Of a stretch of 24,851 bases of DNA, positions 14,204 through 21,696 are shown one piece after another. The notes beneath the pieces are model-generated. The model was not told the origin of the DNA, did not search any database, and was given only the letters and a program-made list of their open reading frames with translations. The translations under genes were made by a program, and so were the position numbers. Source of the stretch: an uncultured Anaerotruncus sp. (GTDB lineage Bacteria; Bacillota; Clostridia; Oscillospirales; Ruminococcaceae); contig CAJUJI010000021.1 of the NCBI GenBank assembly GCA_910586875.1, positions 1 to 24,851 of the forward strand, read 5' to 3'. Position 1 is the stretch's first letter; every line of letters starts with the position of its first letter.

Positions 14204-15148
14204 TCAGCAGATAACATTCTGCGGTTTGCCTGCCAGCCAGCGCTCGATATTCTCAAAGACAATCACGGCGCGCTTTTCCATCGACTCAGCGGTTGCAAAC
14301 GCAACATGCGGTGTCACAATGGTATTGGCAGCGTGCAGCAGCGGATGATCTTGCGCAATCGGCGGTTCTCCCTCAAACACGTCGATGCCTGCACCCGCCA
14401 GCTTGCCTTCATTCAGCGCTTGCGCAAGCGCCGCGGAATCTACAACCGGACCGCGGGCGGTGTTGATTAAAATTGCAGACGGCTTCATCAGCGCTAGCTT
14501 TTCTGCATTGATCAGCCCTTTTGTTTGTGCAGTTGCAGGTACATGCAGCGACACAATATCGCAGCAGCCGAGCAGGGTATCTAAATCGGTATAGGTAACG
14601 CCTGGCAGTTCCTTTTTGGTGCGGCTATAGGCAAATACCTCGCAACCAAACGCCTGTGCAATTGCCGCCACACGGCATCCGATTGCGCCAGTTCCGATTA
14701 CGCCAAACTTTTTGCCAGCCAGTTCAAAGCCTACCAGACCATTTTTCGTGCCGCTCTCCCGTGTAACAGTATTACAAGCCACGATCCGCCGGTAAAGCCC
14801 GATCACTAACCCGAATACCAGGTCAGCCACTGCAACGGTGGAATAGCCCGCGCAGTTACAAACGGTAATCCCGCGCTCCTTGCAATAGTCTACGTCCACA
14901 TGATCAACGCCGGTAAATGCAACGCAGATCATTTTCAGCTGCGGGCAGTGTTCGATGACCTCCTTGCGATATTGGAAATTGGATAATACCACGATATCGG
15001 CATCTTTGCTGCGCTCAATCAATGTGGGAACATCCTCTACACGGGTGTCATAATAGACCGTTTCCACCTGTTTGCTGAGCTTTCGCTCTAACATTCCAAA
15101 CAGCTTCGCTTTGTCAATTCCCAGAGGCTCTAAGATAACCAGTTTCAT
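14204..15148 (-). CDS. D-2-hydroxyacid dehydrogenase (NAD-binding)
   Basis: A 314-residue NAD-dependent oxidoreductase that interconverts a D-2-hydroxyacid and its 2-keto acid. The nucleotide-binding GTGAIG motif is at 152-157. The catalytic set is Arg232 (INTARGPVVD), Glu261 (GIDVFEGEPP) and His281 (TPHVAFAT), as in the phosphoglycerate/glycerate/lactate dehydrogenase superfamily. It lacks the C-terminal ACT domain of SerA-type phosphoglycerate dehydrogenases, and no serine pathway genes are nearby, so the substrate is left open. Start is ATG with GAAGGGAAG 8 bases upstream. It is the first gene of a two-gene operon behind a good promoter at 15219-15247. Confidence 0.9.
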   Translation of the reverse strand: MKLVILEPLGIDKAKLFGMLERKLSKQVETVYYDTRVEDVPTLIERSKDADIVVLSNFQYRKEVIEHCPQLKMICVAFTGVDHVDVDYCKERGITVCNCAGYSTVAVADLVFGLVIGLYRRIVACNTVTRESGTKNGLVGFELAGKKFGVIGTGAIGCRVAAIAQAFGCEVFAYSRTKKELPGVTYTDLDTLLGCCDIVSLHVPATAQTKGLINAEKLALMKPSAILINTARGPVVDSAALAQALNEGKLAGAGIDVFEGEPPIAQDHPLLHAANTIVTPHVAFATAESMEKRAVIVFENIERWLAGKPQNVIC

Positions 15149-15218
15149 CCTGCATACTTCCCTTCCAGATTCATTTTACCCGTTACAGGGCCAGCTTTTA
15201 TCGCTGCTGTTTATTCCC

Positions 15219-15247
15219 ATCATACCCTATTTTGAAAGGCTTGTCTA
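15219..15247 (-). promoter_or_regulatory. Vegetative promoter for the dehydrogenase operon
   Basis: Read on the minus strand, TAGACA (15247-15242) is followed after exactly 17 bases by TATGAT (15224-15219). Each box matches the housekeeping consensus at 5 of 6 positions. The dehydrogenase ATG is about 70 bases downstream. Confidence 0.65.
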
Positions 15248-15258
15248 GCTATTGTGTT

Positions 15259-15288
15259 GTATATTTGCTCCAATGATTTCATATAAAT
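15259..15288 (+). promoter_or_regulatory. Possible sporulation sigma-E promoter for the cwlJ/gerQ-like pair
   Basis: GTATATT (15259-15265) is followed after 14 bases by CATATAAAT (15280-15288). The Bacillus subtilis sigma-E consensus is about KMATATT, 14 bases, CATACANT, so the match includes the exact spacing and the CATA core. Transcription would start near 15295, just before the ribosome binding site. Mother-cell expression fits the products. No TTGACA-like vegetative promoter is evident. Confidence 0.55.
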
Positions 15289-15308
15289 GGGTGCAGGGAG
15301 GGATTGTT

Positions 15309-15749
15309 ATGCCATTGACCGACAGGGAGATTCTTGCCCGCTTGATAAAATGTGAGGCTGGCGGTGAGGGTGATAATGGGATGAAAGGGGTAGCCTGTGT
15401 GGTAATGAACCGTGTGTATGCGCCGGGCGGTGAATATGCGCGGGTGGGACAACAAAGCATCCGTAAAATCATCTTTCAGCCGGGGCAATTCGTCTGCGCT
15501 TCTGAAACGCACCGCGGTACCTATAATAAGCAGAATCTTTACAATATGAGCCCCGAGGCCATCCATTTTGACATTGCAGATTGGGCAATCGCAGGCAACC
15601 GCCTGCTGAATTTGGGAGAATCCTTATGGTTTTTTAATCCGTTCTCTCCCCAATGCCGCAATCATTTCCCCAGTGATGTGGGCTATTTCGTCACCCGAAT
15701 TGGTGACCACTGCTTTTACAATCCAACTTCAGCTTATTTTGACACTTAG
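15309..15749 (+). CDS. CwlJ-like spore cortex-lytic cell wall hydrolase
   Basis: A 146-residue Hydrolase_2 (SleB/CwlJ) domain protein. The likely catalytic Glu is in LARLIKCEAGGEGDNGMKGV (Glu16 or nearby). Further family marks are VVMNRV, RKIIFQPGQF, ESLWFFNP and the C-terminal GDHCFYNPT. The length is close to B. subtilis CwlJ (142 residues), and like CwlJ it has no signal peptide, whereas SleB has one. It would cut spore cortex peptidoglycan during germination. The ATG at 15309 is chosen for the GGGAGG 7 bases upstream. The next gene is a GerQ-like protein, and cwlJ and gerQ are also adjacent in Bacillus, which supports the call. Confidence 0.85.
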   Translation: MPLTDREILARLIKCEAGGEGDNGMKGVACVVMNRVYAPGGEYARVGQQSIRKIIFQPGQFVCASETHRGTYNKQNLYNMSPEAIHFDIADWAIAGNRLLNLGESLWFFNPFSPQCRNHFPSDVGYFVTRIGDHCFYNPTSAYFDT

Positions 15750-15761
15750 GAGGTTTTCATC

Positions 15762-16115
15762 ATGCCGCAACAAACCAGCGAACTTGATACCTTGATGCAG
15801 AACAACAGCACATCCCCACCACAGACCACCAGCGAATTTTACGCCGAATCCTTTTCGGAGGTGCTAATTAAAAGTATCGGCTATTATGTTGTATGTGAAT
15901 TTTTGATTGGCACCAACAGCGTTACGGTCAAGGAAGGCATTCTTTATGCAGCAGGGATGAACTTTCTAACCCTGCAAGACCCCGACAGCGACCGTTTTAC
16001 CGTTTGTGATCTTTATTCACTGAAATTTGTGACCGTCTATAACTCTCGCCCGCAATACGGTCAAAACAATCGGATGATGCCGCAACGTCAATCGATCCCC
16101 TACAGCTTTGGTTGA
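15762..16115 (+). CDS. GerQ-like spore coat protein
   Basis: A 117-residue protein. The N-terminal 30 residues are low-complexity (Gln, Ser, Thr, Pro). The core has IKSIGYYVVCEFLIGTNSVTVKEGILYAAGMNFLTL followed by VCDLYSLKFVTVY, a small-barrel pattern like the C-terminal part of GerQ. In B. subtilis, GerQ is a coat protein crosslinked by transglutaminase and needed for CwlJ localisation. Start is ATG with AGGAGG 8 bases upstream. The TAG stop of the cwlJ-like gene lies within that ribosome binding site, so the two are cotranscribed. Confidence comes mostly from context and the core pattern. Confidence 0.68.
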   Translation: MPQQTSELDTLMQNNSTSPPQTTSEFYAESFSEVLIKSIGYYVVCEFLIGTNSVTVKEGILYAAGMNFLTLQDPDSDRFTVCDLYSLKFVTVYNSRPQYGQNNRMMPQRQSIPYSFG

Positions 16116-16174
16116 GCAGCAAAGTATTTCGACGGTATTTACAGCCCATTCATTCTTTATTCATGATTCCACAG

Positions 16175-16180
16175 TATAAT
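16175..16180 (+). promoter_or_regulatory. Possible -10 box upstream of the secreted protein gene
   Basis: A perfect TATAAT lies 45 bases before the start codon. No good -35 box was found at 16-18 bases upstream (ATTCTT is the nearest), so an activator or another sigma factor could be involved, or the match is chance. Confidence 0.35.
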
Positions 16181-16224
16181 ATTTGCAAGAAATAAAAGGA
16201 AGGATTTCCAAAAGAGGTTGCATT

Positions 16225-16836
16225 ATGATACAAAAAATTTTCTCAGGGTTGCTTGCAGCAGCTTGTGTACTTAGTATGGGCCTACCCACATTTGCCGTGC
16301 AAAGGACGCCCACGCTCTCCAAAGGCAACCGCTCCGAAACGATCACGATAACACAACTTTATGATGTTCAGGAACCGATTCTTTATGAAGGGGTGTGGAA
16401 GACTGTACGGGGCAATATCGCCTATTGTGCTGCCTGTGAAACAGTTTGTGATGATTACGGAAGGGTCTACCGGCTCAAGGACAGCAGTCCGTTGAGCGAT
16501 TCCAAAGCCTTTTCCGCAAAGATTTCGGTGGACGTCAATCCGGATATGATTCGTTCGGTGAAGCTGCTGCGGGAGCCGGCTAATCAGGAGGATACCTCTT
16601 TGGAAACACTGTCACGTTTCGCAATTGATATGTCGCCGGATTACATCTTTGAGCGGATCTTTACCGAGTTCACCGTCACCTACACCGCCCTTCAGGACAC
16701 CGAACTAACCGTACAGCCCGCGGGAGAAGCCACAGAGGAAGTTACCTTCCTTGCAAAAAAAGGAGCAAAAATTATCTGCACCTATCAGGCTAACCTGGAT
16801 GGGGAGAATATGTTTGTGCGAGGCAAAAGCAAATGA
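16225..16836 (+). CDS. Secreted protein of unknown function
   Basis: Not recognised. A 203-residue protein with a signal peptide (MIQKIFSGLLAAACVLSMGL, cleavage predicted after TFA at about 24). The mature part has a cysteine cluster YCAACETVCDD (C-x2-C-x3-C), an Asp/Tyr-rich middle and several beta-strand-like stretches. No catalytic motif or cell-wall anchor is evident. The ATG at 16225 is chosen because AGAGG is 7 bases upstream and the signal peptide starts there; an ATG at 16183 would add 14 charged residues before it. It has its own terminator, which also serves the convergent lactate dehydrogenase gene. Confidence 0.7.
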   Translation: MIQKIFSGLLAAACVLSMGLPTFAVQRTPTLSKGNRSETITITQLYDVQEPILYEGVWKTVRGNIAYCAACETVCDDYGRVYRLKDSSPLSDSKAFSAKISVDVNPDMIRSVKLLREPANQEDTSLETLSRFAIDMSPDYIFERIFTEFTVTYTALQDTELTVQPAGEATEEVTFLAKKGAKIICTYQANLDGENMFVRGKSK

Positions 16837-16840
16837 CAGA

Positions 16841-16874
16841 AAATGCCGCCGGATTTCGGCGGCATTTTTCTTTT
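16841..16874. terminator. Bidirectional rho-independent terminator
   Basis: An 11-bp perfect stem (AAATGCCGCCG at 16841-16851, CGGCGGCATTT at 16857-16867) with a GATTT loop, followed by TTCTTTT on the plus strand. Read on the minus strand an AT-rich tail follows. It separates the secreted protein gene from the convergent lactate dehydrogenase gene. Confidence 0.9.
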
Positions 16875-17820
16875 AGAAGTGAATGCTCTGACAGCATTCC
16901 CGCAATAGCTCGCAAGAGTGCTGCATCTTTTCCATCTCCTCATTTTCCAGCGGCAGCGACAGAATATGCCGGACCCCCTCCCGATTGATCACACAGGGCA
17001 CCCCTGCATAAACTCCACTTTGCCCATATTCCCCATTTAGCATGGTGGAGACGGTCAGGATACTGTTTTCATCTCCAAAAATTGCGCGTATAATCCGCAC
17101 CATTGACATGCCAATTCCATAATAGGTGGCCTGTTTTGCCTCCAAAATCTTTTGGGCAGCGGTGCGCACCTCCACACCAATGGCCTCCATTTCCGACCAC
17201 TGAAACCATCCTGATTCCTCACAGATTTTCCGGATGGGTTTGGTTGCAATCATTGCCTGCGACCATGGCACAAACTCACTATCCCCATGCTCCCCCATCA
17301 CATACGCATGGACATTTCGTGGATCGATAGAAAAGTAATTGCCCAACAGATAACGCAGTCTTGCGGTATCCAATGTGGTGCCGGTTCCTATGACGTGGCC
17401 GGCTGGAAAGCCGGAAAGCTGTTTGGTCACCTGTGTCATAATATCAACCGGATTGGTTGCAACCAGAAAAATTCCATGAAAACCCGAATCAACCACCGGC
17501 TGCACGATCGACTGGAACACCGCGACATTTCGTTGAAGCAGTGCAAGTCTTGTTTCCCCCGATTTTTGCGCCACGCCTGCACAAATTACTACAATATCTG
17601 CATCTGCACATCCATCGTAATCACCTGCCGCAATGCGCATATGCGAGTTAGCAAATGCAAGCCCATGGTTTAGGTCCATCGCCTCTCCCAGTGCGCGCTT
17701 TTTATCCAGGTCGATCAGCAGCAGCTCATCACAGGCATTCTGGTTCAGCAGCGCATAAGCAAAGCTCATCCCCACAAGGCCGGCGCCCACCAATACCACT
17801 TTTTTCTGGTCCTGTTTCAT
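16873..17820 (-). CDS. ldh: L-lactate dehydrogenase
   Basis: A 315-residue NAD-dependent L-lactate dehydrogenase reducing pyruvate to lactate and regenerating NAD in fermentation. The GAGLVG motif is at 12-17, with NAD-binding Asp in LIDLDK. The specificity loop reads GVAQKSGETRL, where Gln85 marks lactate rather than malate dehydrogenase (which has Arg). Catalytic Arg91, substrate-binding Arg154 (LDTARLRY) and proton-relay His178 (GEHGDSEFVPWS) are present. The ATG at 17820 is chosen for GGAGGGA upstream; an in-frame ATG at 17868 would add an unusual 16-residue leader. A TATAGT-like -10 (minus strand, 17842-17847) lies just upstream with a weak -35. Confidence 0.93.
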   Translation of the reverse strand: MKQDQKKVVLVGAGLVGMSFAYALLNQNACDELLLIDLDKKRALGEAMDLNHGLAFANSHMRIAAGDYDGCADADIVVICAGVAQKSGETRLALLQRNVAVFQSIVQPVVDSGFHGIFLVATNPVDIMTQVTKQLSGFPAGHVIGTGTTLDTARLRYLLGNYFSIDPRNVHAYVMGEHGDSEFVPWSQAMIATKPIRKICEESGWFQWSEMEAIGVEVRTAAQKILEAKQATYYGIGMSMVRIIRAIFGDENSILTVSTMLNGEYGQSGVYAGVPCVINREGVRHILSLPLENEEMEKMQHSCELLRECCQSIHF

Positions 17821-17895
17821 ACAAAATCCCTCCATGAGCATACTATACCCAAATACAGAACCATTCATACAAGCTTACCTGATAAATAATCCTAC

Positions 17896-17934
17896 AAAAA
17901 AGCCGCCCAGGAGGTTTTCCCAAGCGGTTTTTTT
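17896..17934 (-). terminator. Terminator after the 101-residue small-protein gene
   Basis: CCGC at 17903-17906 pairs with GCGG at 17924-17927, with more pairing inside including G-U pairs. It is flanked by an A-run at 17896-17901 and a T-run at 17928-17934. Read on the minus strand the hairpin ends in a U-tract five bases after the stop codon of the small gene. Confidence 0.75.
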
Positions 17935-17938
17935 GCAG

Positions 17939-18247
17939 TTATTGTGCGGACAATTGGCGCTCCAACCAGATAGAGGCGATATTGAGCGCGTCATACAGGT
18001 TGGTTTTTTCGGTCTTTTTTACAATGCGATCACGCGGACGAAGTTCATCGTTGGTGGACCAAATTTGTACCGAAACTTTAGTTGGGAGGGTTTCATCCTT
18101 ATAGACTTCCTCCCCCAAAATTTGCAACATCGCGATGAACTTATCGCCCATATCCCCATAATAGATGGTTTTGTCGCAACGAACCAACGGCCGGCCTTTA
18201 AAGGTTAATGCGCCCGGTTTTGTAATCTTTTTCTCCAATGGTATCAC
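17939..18247 (-). CDS. Small conserved Clostridia protein of unknown function
   Basis: About 102 residues. The segment KPGALTFKGRPLVRCDKTIYYGDMGDKFIAMLQI followed by KVSVQIWSTNDELRPRDRIVKK and NLYDALNIASIWLERQL looks like a short protein widespread in Clostridia, though I cannot attach a family name. The sequence is globular without a signal peptide or membrane helix. The start is uncertain: GTG at 18247 or TTG at 18238, neither with a strong ribosome binding site (GTGAG precedes the TTG by 8 bases). No ATG is available near the N-terminus. It has its own strong promoter (18290-18318) and terminator, so it is a single-gene unit downstream of mutS2. Confidence 0.75.
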   Translation of the reverse strand: MIPLEKKITKPGALTFKGRPLVRCDKTIYYGDMGDKFIAMLQILGEEVYKDETLPTKVSVQIWSTNDELRPRDRIVKKTEKTNLYDALNIASIWLERQLSAQ

Positions 18248-18289
18248 TCACAATCTATCTAAATTTTTCAAGGTATACAGCTAAAGAAA

Positions 18290-18318
18290 ATTGTAACACA
18301 AATAGCCGCTACTGTAAA
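18290..18318 (-). promoter_or_regulatory. Vegetative promoter for the 102-residue protein gene
   Basis: Read on the minus strand, TTTACA (18318-18313) is followed after exactly 17 bases by TACAAT (18295-18290); each box matches the consensus at 5 of 6 positions. The start codon is about 40 bases downstream. It lies just after the mutS2 stop codon. Confidence 0.7.
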
Positions 18319-18351
18319 GTGCAATCACAGCAACCGACTGCAAAAATTTTG

Positions 18352-20736
18352 TTATTTGAACTCGATCACTGTAACACCGGACTCTCCTTCTCCATAAACG
18401 CCCAACCGGTAACTCTTTACATTCTTGTGCCGTTTAAGCCGCTGATGCACTGCTGTACGCAATGCGCCTGTTCCCTTTCCATGGATGACCGTCGCACCTG
18501 GAACGTTAGAAAGCACGCAGCTATCAATAAACCGATCCAATTCGATAATTGCCTCATCGCTGGTCATGCCGCGCAAATCCAGCTCGGTTTTTATGCTACG
18601 GTTCGCCTTTGAAGAGACGCCGCGGGTAGAAACGCCCGCCTGCTGGCCGTTCAAGGTGACCTTTTTTTTCTGTTCCAGCAGCCGCACCTCTGATTGATGG
18701 ACCTTTGTTTTCAAAATACCGGTCTGTACTGTGACATAGCCCTGGCCATCCGGTGCAGAAAGCAGCACCCCTTCCTTATTTAAGGAGAGCAACCGCACCG
18801 TATCACCGCGTTTGAGCGGACGCGATGGCTGATAATTTTCCGGATTTTTTCTGGTCACAGGGTCCGCCAGGTCCTGGAGCTTGCGCATATCCGCCTTGAA
18901 CGCAACCTTTGCCTGTGCCAGCCGTTCACTAAACGCTGCGCTGTCCTTTGCCTTTTTCAGCTCATCCAGTTCATCCAATAGCTGCTGTGCCTGTGCATTC
19001 ACCTGTTCCACAATACTGCGCGCCTGCTGCCGCGCACGCTCCAGCTCCCGCTCGCGCTCGCGTTCAACCGTTTGCCGCAGCGCATCCGCCTCCTGACTGG
19101 TGCGCTGTGCCTCCACCCGTTTGCTCTGCGCCAGCTCACGCTCGCGCTCGAGCTCCTGACGGGTAGCTTCCAGCTGGGACACCACATCCTCAAAACGCGC
19201 GTTATCATTGGAGATATGCTCCCGCGCTGCCTCTATCACCTGCTGCGAAAGGCCCAAACGCTCACTGATTGCAAACGCATTCGAGCGCCCTGGCACACCG
19301 GTCAGCAGCCGGTAGGTCGGGCGCAGGGTCGCCACATCAAATTCACAGCTGGCATTTTCCACCCCTGTGGTGTTCAGCGCAAACATCTTAATTTCTGCAT
19401 AATGGGTGGTTGCAGCGATCTTCGCCCGCTGGCTGCGCAGCTGCTCAATGATTGCAACCGCCAGCGCCGCACCTTCTACCGGGTCGGTTCCGGCGCCCAG
19501 CTCATCCAGCAGCACCAGCGATCTGCTGTCCGCCTCGCCAAGAATATGGATGGTATTGGTCATATGTGCTGAGAAGGTGGAAAGGCTCTGTTCAATACTC
19601 TGCTCGTCTCCAATATCCACCAGAATTTTCTCAAAAACCGAAACACTGCTTCCATCCGCCACCGGCAGCATTAAACCACATTGCGCCATCGCGGTCAGCA
19701 GCCCCAGCGTCTTAATCGCGACCGTCTTTCCACCGGTATTTGGACCGGTGACCACCAATGTATCAAATCCATCCCCTAACATCAGGTCTATCGGAACCGC
19801 CTTATTCTTATCAATCAATGGATGGCGCGCTTTTTTTAGATGGATCGCACCACTGTCGTTGAGCTGCGGTAATGTGGCACGCATCTCGTCCGCCAGGCGG
19901 CTTTTGGCAAAGTAAAGATCCAGCTCGATCATTGCTTCATAGCTTCCCTGGATGCTATTGGCACAGCTGCCCACCTGTGCGGAAAGCTCATGCAGAATGC
20001 GGTCAATTTCCGTCTGCTCCTGGCTTTGCAGCAGGCGAATTTCATTGTTTGCCTCCACAACTCCCATTGGCTCAATGAAAACGGTTGAGCCAGAGGAGGA
20101 GGTGTCATGTACCAGACCCTTGATTTCGTTGCGGTGTTCAACTTTGACCGGCACAACGAACCGTCCATCACGCTGGGTGATGATGTTCTCCTGCAAAAAC
20201 TTCTGATAGGTCGCAGAGCGTACCATCTTTTCCAGCACATCACGCGCTTTTGTGCCCGCCTGACGAATTTTGCGGCGGATATCCGCCAATTCCGCACTCG
20301 CATGGTCCGAAATTTCATCCTCCGATAAAATCACATTGCGGATGCTGCGGTATAGCGTGGGCAGCGCGATTACCGAATCAAGCAGGAATTCCAAACTGGT
20401 TGGCTCTCCCTCCAGCTGGTCATGCCAGCGCTCAAGCGTGTCGATTGCAGAAAGCACCCGCGCAATCTCCAACAGCTCCCGCGGAGAGAGCCGCGCACCA
20501 ACCTGCGCGCGTTTCAGAAGTCCTGCACAATTCTCAATCGAACCAATGGACGGGGTAGCATACCGATTGGTCAGCGTATTTGCATCAACGGTATATTGCA
20601 TCAGTCTGCGCACGTCGGACAGATCGGTTTCCGGCTGGATTGCCAGCGCCAATGCGCGGCTGTCTGCACAGCTGCAAAGATGTGCGAGCCGCTCTAAAAT
20701 TTTGTCAAGTTCAATCGCTTTATAATGCTTGTTCAT
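18352..20736 (-). CDS. mutS2: Endonuclease MutS2
   Basis: A 794-residue MutS2, the normal length. The N-terminal core and clamp are followed by the ATPase domain with Walker A GPNTGGKT (331-338) and Walker B LVLLDELGAGTDP (about 407-419). A long coiled coil of Arg/Glu/Gln residues (about 510-620) and a KOW-like segment follow. The C-terminal Smr domain (ELDLRGMTSDEA to the end, with VIHGKGTGALR) is a nuclease-type domain. MutS2 proteins suppress recombination and, in Bacillus (RqcU), split collided ribosomes. Start is ATG with AGGAGGAAC upstream. It follows recO at a 71-bp gap, probably in the same operon. The mismatch-recognition domain I of MutS is absent, as expected. Confidence 0.97.
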   Translation of the reverse strand: MNKHYKAIELDKILERLAHLCSCADSRALALAIQPETDLSDVRRLMQYTVDANTLTNRYATPSIGSIENCAGLLKRAQVGARLSPRELLEIARVLSAIDTLERWHDQLEGEPTSLEFLLDSVIALPTLYRSIRNVILSEDEISDHASAELADIRRKIRQAGTKARDVLEKMVRSATYQKFLQENIITQRDGRFVVPVKVEHRNEIKGLVHDTSSSGSTVFIEPMGVVEANNEIRLLQSQEQTEIDRILHELSAQVGSCANSIQGSYEAMIELDLYFAKSRLADEMRATLPQLNDSGAIHLKKARHPLIDKNKAVPIDLMLGDGFDTLVVTGPNTGGKTVAIKTLGLLTAMAQCGLMLPVADGSSVSVFEKILVDIGDEQSIEQSLSTFSAHMTNTIHILGEADSRSLVLLDELGAGTDPVEGAALAVAIIEQLRSQRAKIAATTHYAEIKMFALNTTGVENASCEFDVATLRPTYRLLTGVPGRSNAFAISERLGLSQQVIEAAREHISNDNARFEDVVSQLEATRQELERERELAQSKRVEAQRTSQEADALRQTVERERERELERARQQARSIVEQVNAQAQQLLDELDELKKAKDSAAFSERLAQAKVAFKADMRKLQDLADPVTRKNPENYQPSRPLKRGDTVRLLSLNKEGVLLSAPDGQGYVTVQTGILKTKVHQSEVRLLEQKKKVTLNGQQAGVSTRGVSSKANRSIKTELDLRGMTSDEAIIELDRFIDSCVLSNVPGATVIHGKGTGALRTAVHQRLKRHKNVKSYRLGVYGEGESGVTVIEFK

Positions 20737-20764
20737 AGTTCCTCCTAGGTGTTTTGCGCTTTAC

Positions 20765-20807
20765 ACAGCGCAGCCAAAGGCCCTACTGCGGTTGCAGCAG
20801 GCCGTTT
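20765..20807 (-). terminator. Weak hairpin between recO and mutS2
   Basis: Read on the minus strand, GGCCTGCTGC and GCAGTA-G-GGCC can pair with one bulge, followed only by CCTTTGG. The tail is poor for termination, so it may be an attenuator or a processing site rather than the end of the operon. Boundaries are approximate. Confidence 0.3.
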
Positions 20808-21575
20808 TTAAGTAGCTTGATGGTAGGCCATGATCTGATGGTAAAAATCCAAAGTATCATAGCGCTTTTCCGTCTGCATCATCACATAATTTTCAGTGAT
20901 GTCCCCTAGCCGCTTGAGCGAGGGCTCCGAAAGGGTAAATGCGAACAACTTCTGGTGATCCGCATACAGGATATGCCGCATTGCGGTCAGTACGCCACGG
21001 GTTAAGGGCATCCGCAGCTGATCCGCCGGATACTTTTGGACGCAGTCTTTGCAGACGATCACCGACGTTTGTGGCAGAAAAAACATCTGCTCTGACTCAT
21101 AGCAGGCACAACCCGCACAGGCGACTAAATTGGGCATGTAGCCCGCCATGGTCAACAGCCGCAGCTCATACACCGGCTTTAAAAACGCACAGCTGCGCTT
21201 ATCCTGGTCCAATAGGTACAGCGTATTCTTCAGTAGGCTCAGATATTCCCCGCCCTGCTCCTCATGCGGTGCAATTTCCGCGGTTAGCTGGCAGAAATAG
21301 GACGCCAACGACAACTTTTCCACATCGCCGCGCACCCCCATGAACAGTTGGGTAAGGTCTGCCTTGTCCAGAGAATAGTTGCCCTTGTTGCAGAATAGCA
21401 CAAAACACGAGCAGCTAATCAGCTCGGCAGAAGCGCGCAAGGTGCTTCTGGGCTTTCTAACCCCTCGTGCATAGGCAGATATAATCCCCCGCTCACAGGT
21501 CAGCAGGGTCAGAATGCTGTCATGGTCATGCATCGCCCGCTCCCGCAGAACAATTCCATCGGTTGTAATATGCAC
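20808..21575 (-). CDS. recO: DNA repair protein RecO
   Basis: A 255-residue RecO, which loads RecA in the RecFOR pathway by annealing and displacing SSB. The start is the GTG at 21575: AGGAG lies 6 bases upstream and the encoded VHITTDGIVLRERAMHDHDSILTLLT is the expected RecO OB-fold start. An upstream in-frame ATG at 21626 adds 17 atypical residues and lacks a good ribosome binding site. The C-terminal domain has a CAGC...CKDC four-cysteine zinc site. The start overlaps the preceding yqzL-like gene by 50 bases in another frame, which is unusual for this position. Context (era-yqzL-recO) matches Bacillus order. Confidence 0.93.
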   Translation of the reverse strand: MHITTDGIVLRERAMHDHDSILTLLTCERGIISAYARGVRKPRSTLRASAELISCSCFVLFCNKGNYSLDKADLTQLFMGVRGDVEKLSLASYFCQLTAEIAPHEEQGGEYLSLLKNTLYLLDQDKRSCAFLKPVYELRLLTMAGYMPNLVACAGCACYESEQMFFLPQTSVIVCKDCVQKYPADQLRMPLTRGVLTAMRHILYADHQKLFAFTLSEPSLKRLGDITENYVMMQTEKRYDTLDFYHQIMAYHQAT

Positions 21576-21696
21576 TGTCGTCTCCTGTTGCAGCTGCGGC
21601 ACCAGCCTGCTGCTTTGCCTCGACATATTTTAAATAGTCCTCTACTCTTCCGGTTTGCAAAAAGGCGTTGTACGCCTCCATTCCATATGCTTCCAC
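21526..21696 (-). CDS. YqzL-like small protein
   Basis: A 56-residue ORF between era and recO, where Bacillus has yqzL. The core AYNAFLQTGRVEDYLKYVEAK (about residues 8-28) resembles the YqzL pattern of a short Trp/Phe, TG, YL, Y motif; the tail is Ala/Asp-rich. The start is GTG at 21696 with GGTGGAGAG 7 bases upstream; an internal ATG (codon 6) is an alternative. The TGA stop at 21526-21528 lies inside recO. Function is unknown even in Bacillus. A 14-bp stem-loop covers the start codon (21688-21743). Support is context plus motif, so the call is moderate. Confidence 0.6.
   Translation of the reverse strand: MEAYGMEAYNAFLQTGRVEDYLKYVEAKQQAGAAAATGDDSAYYNRWNCSAGAGDA

Noticed and set aside
18881..19572. 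Plus-strand ORFs within mutS2, including a Ser/Arg-rich one
   Set aside because: They are antisense to the mutS2 coiled coil, have low-complexity composition caused by its Arg/Glu/Gln codons, and lack ribosome binding sites.
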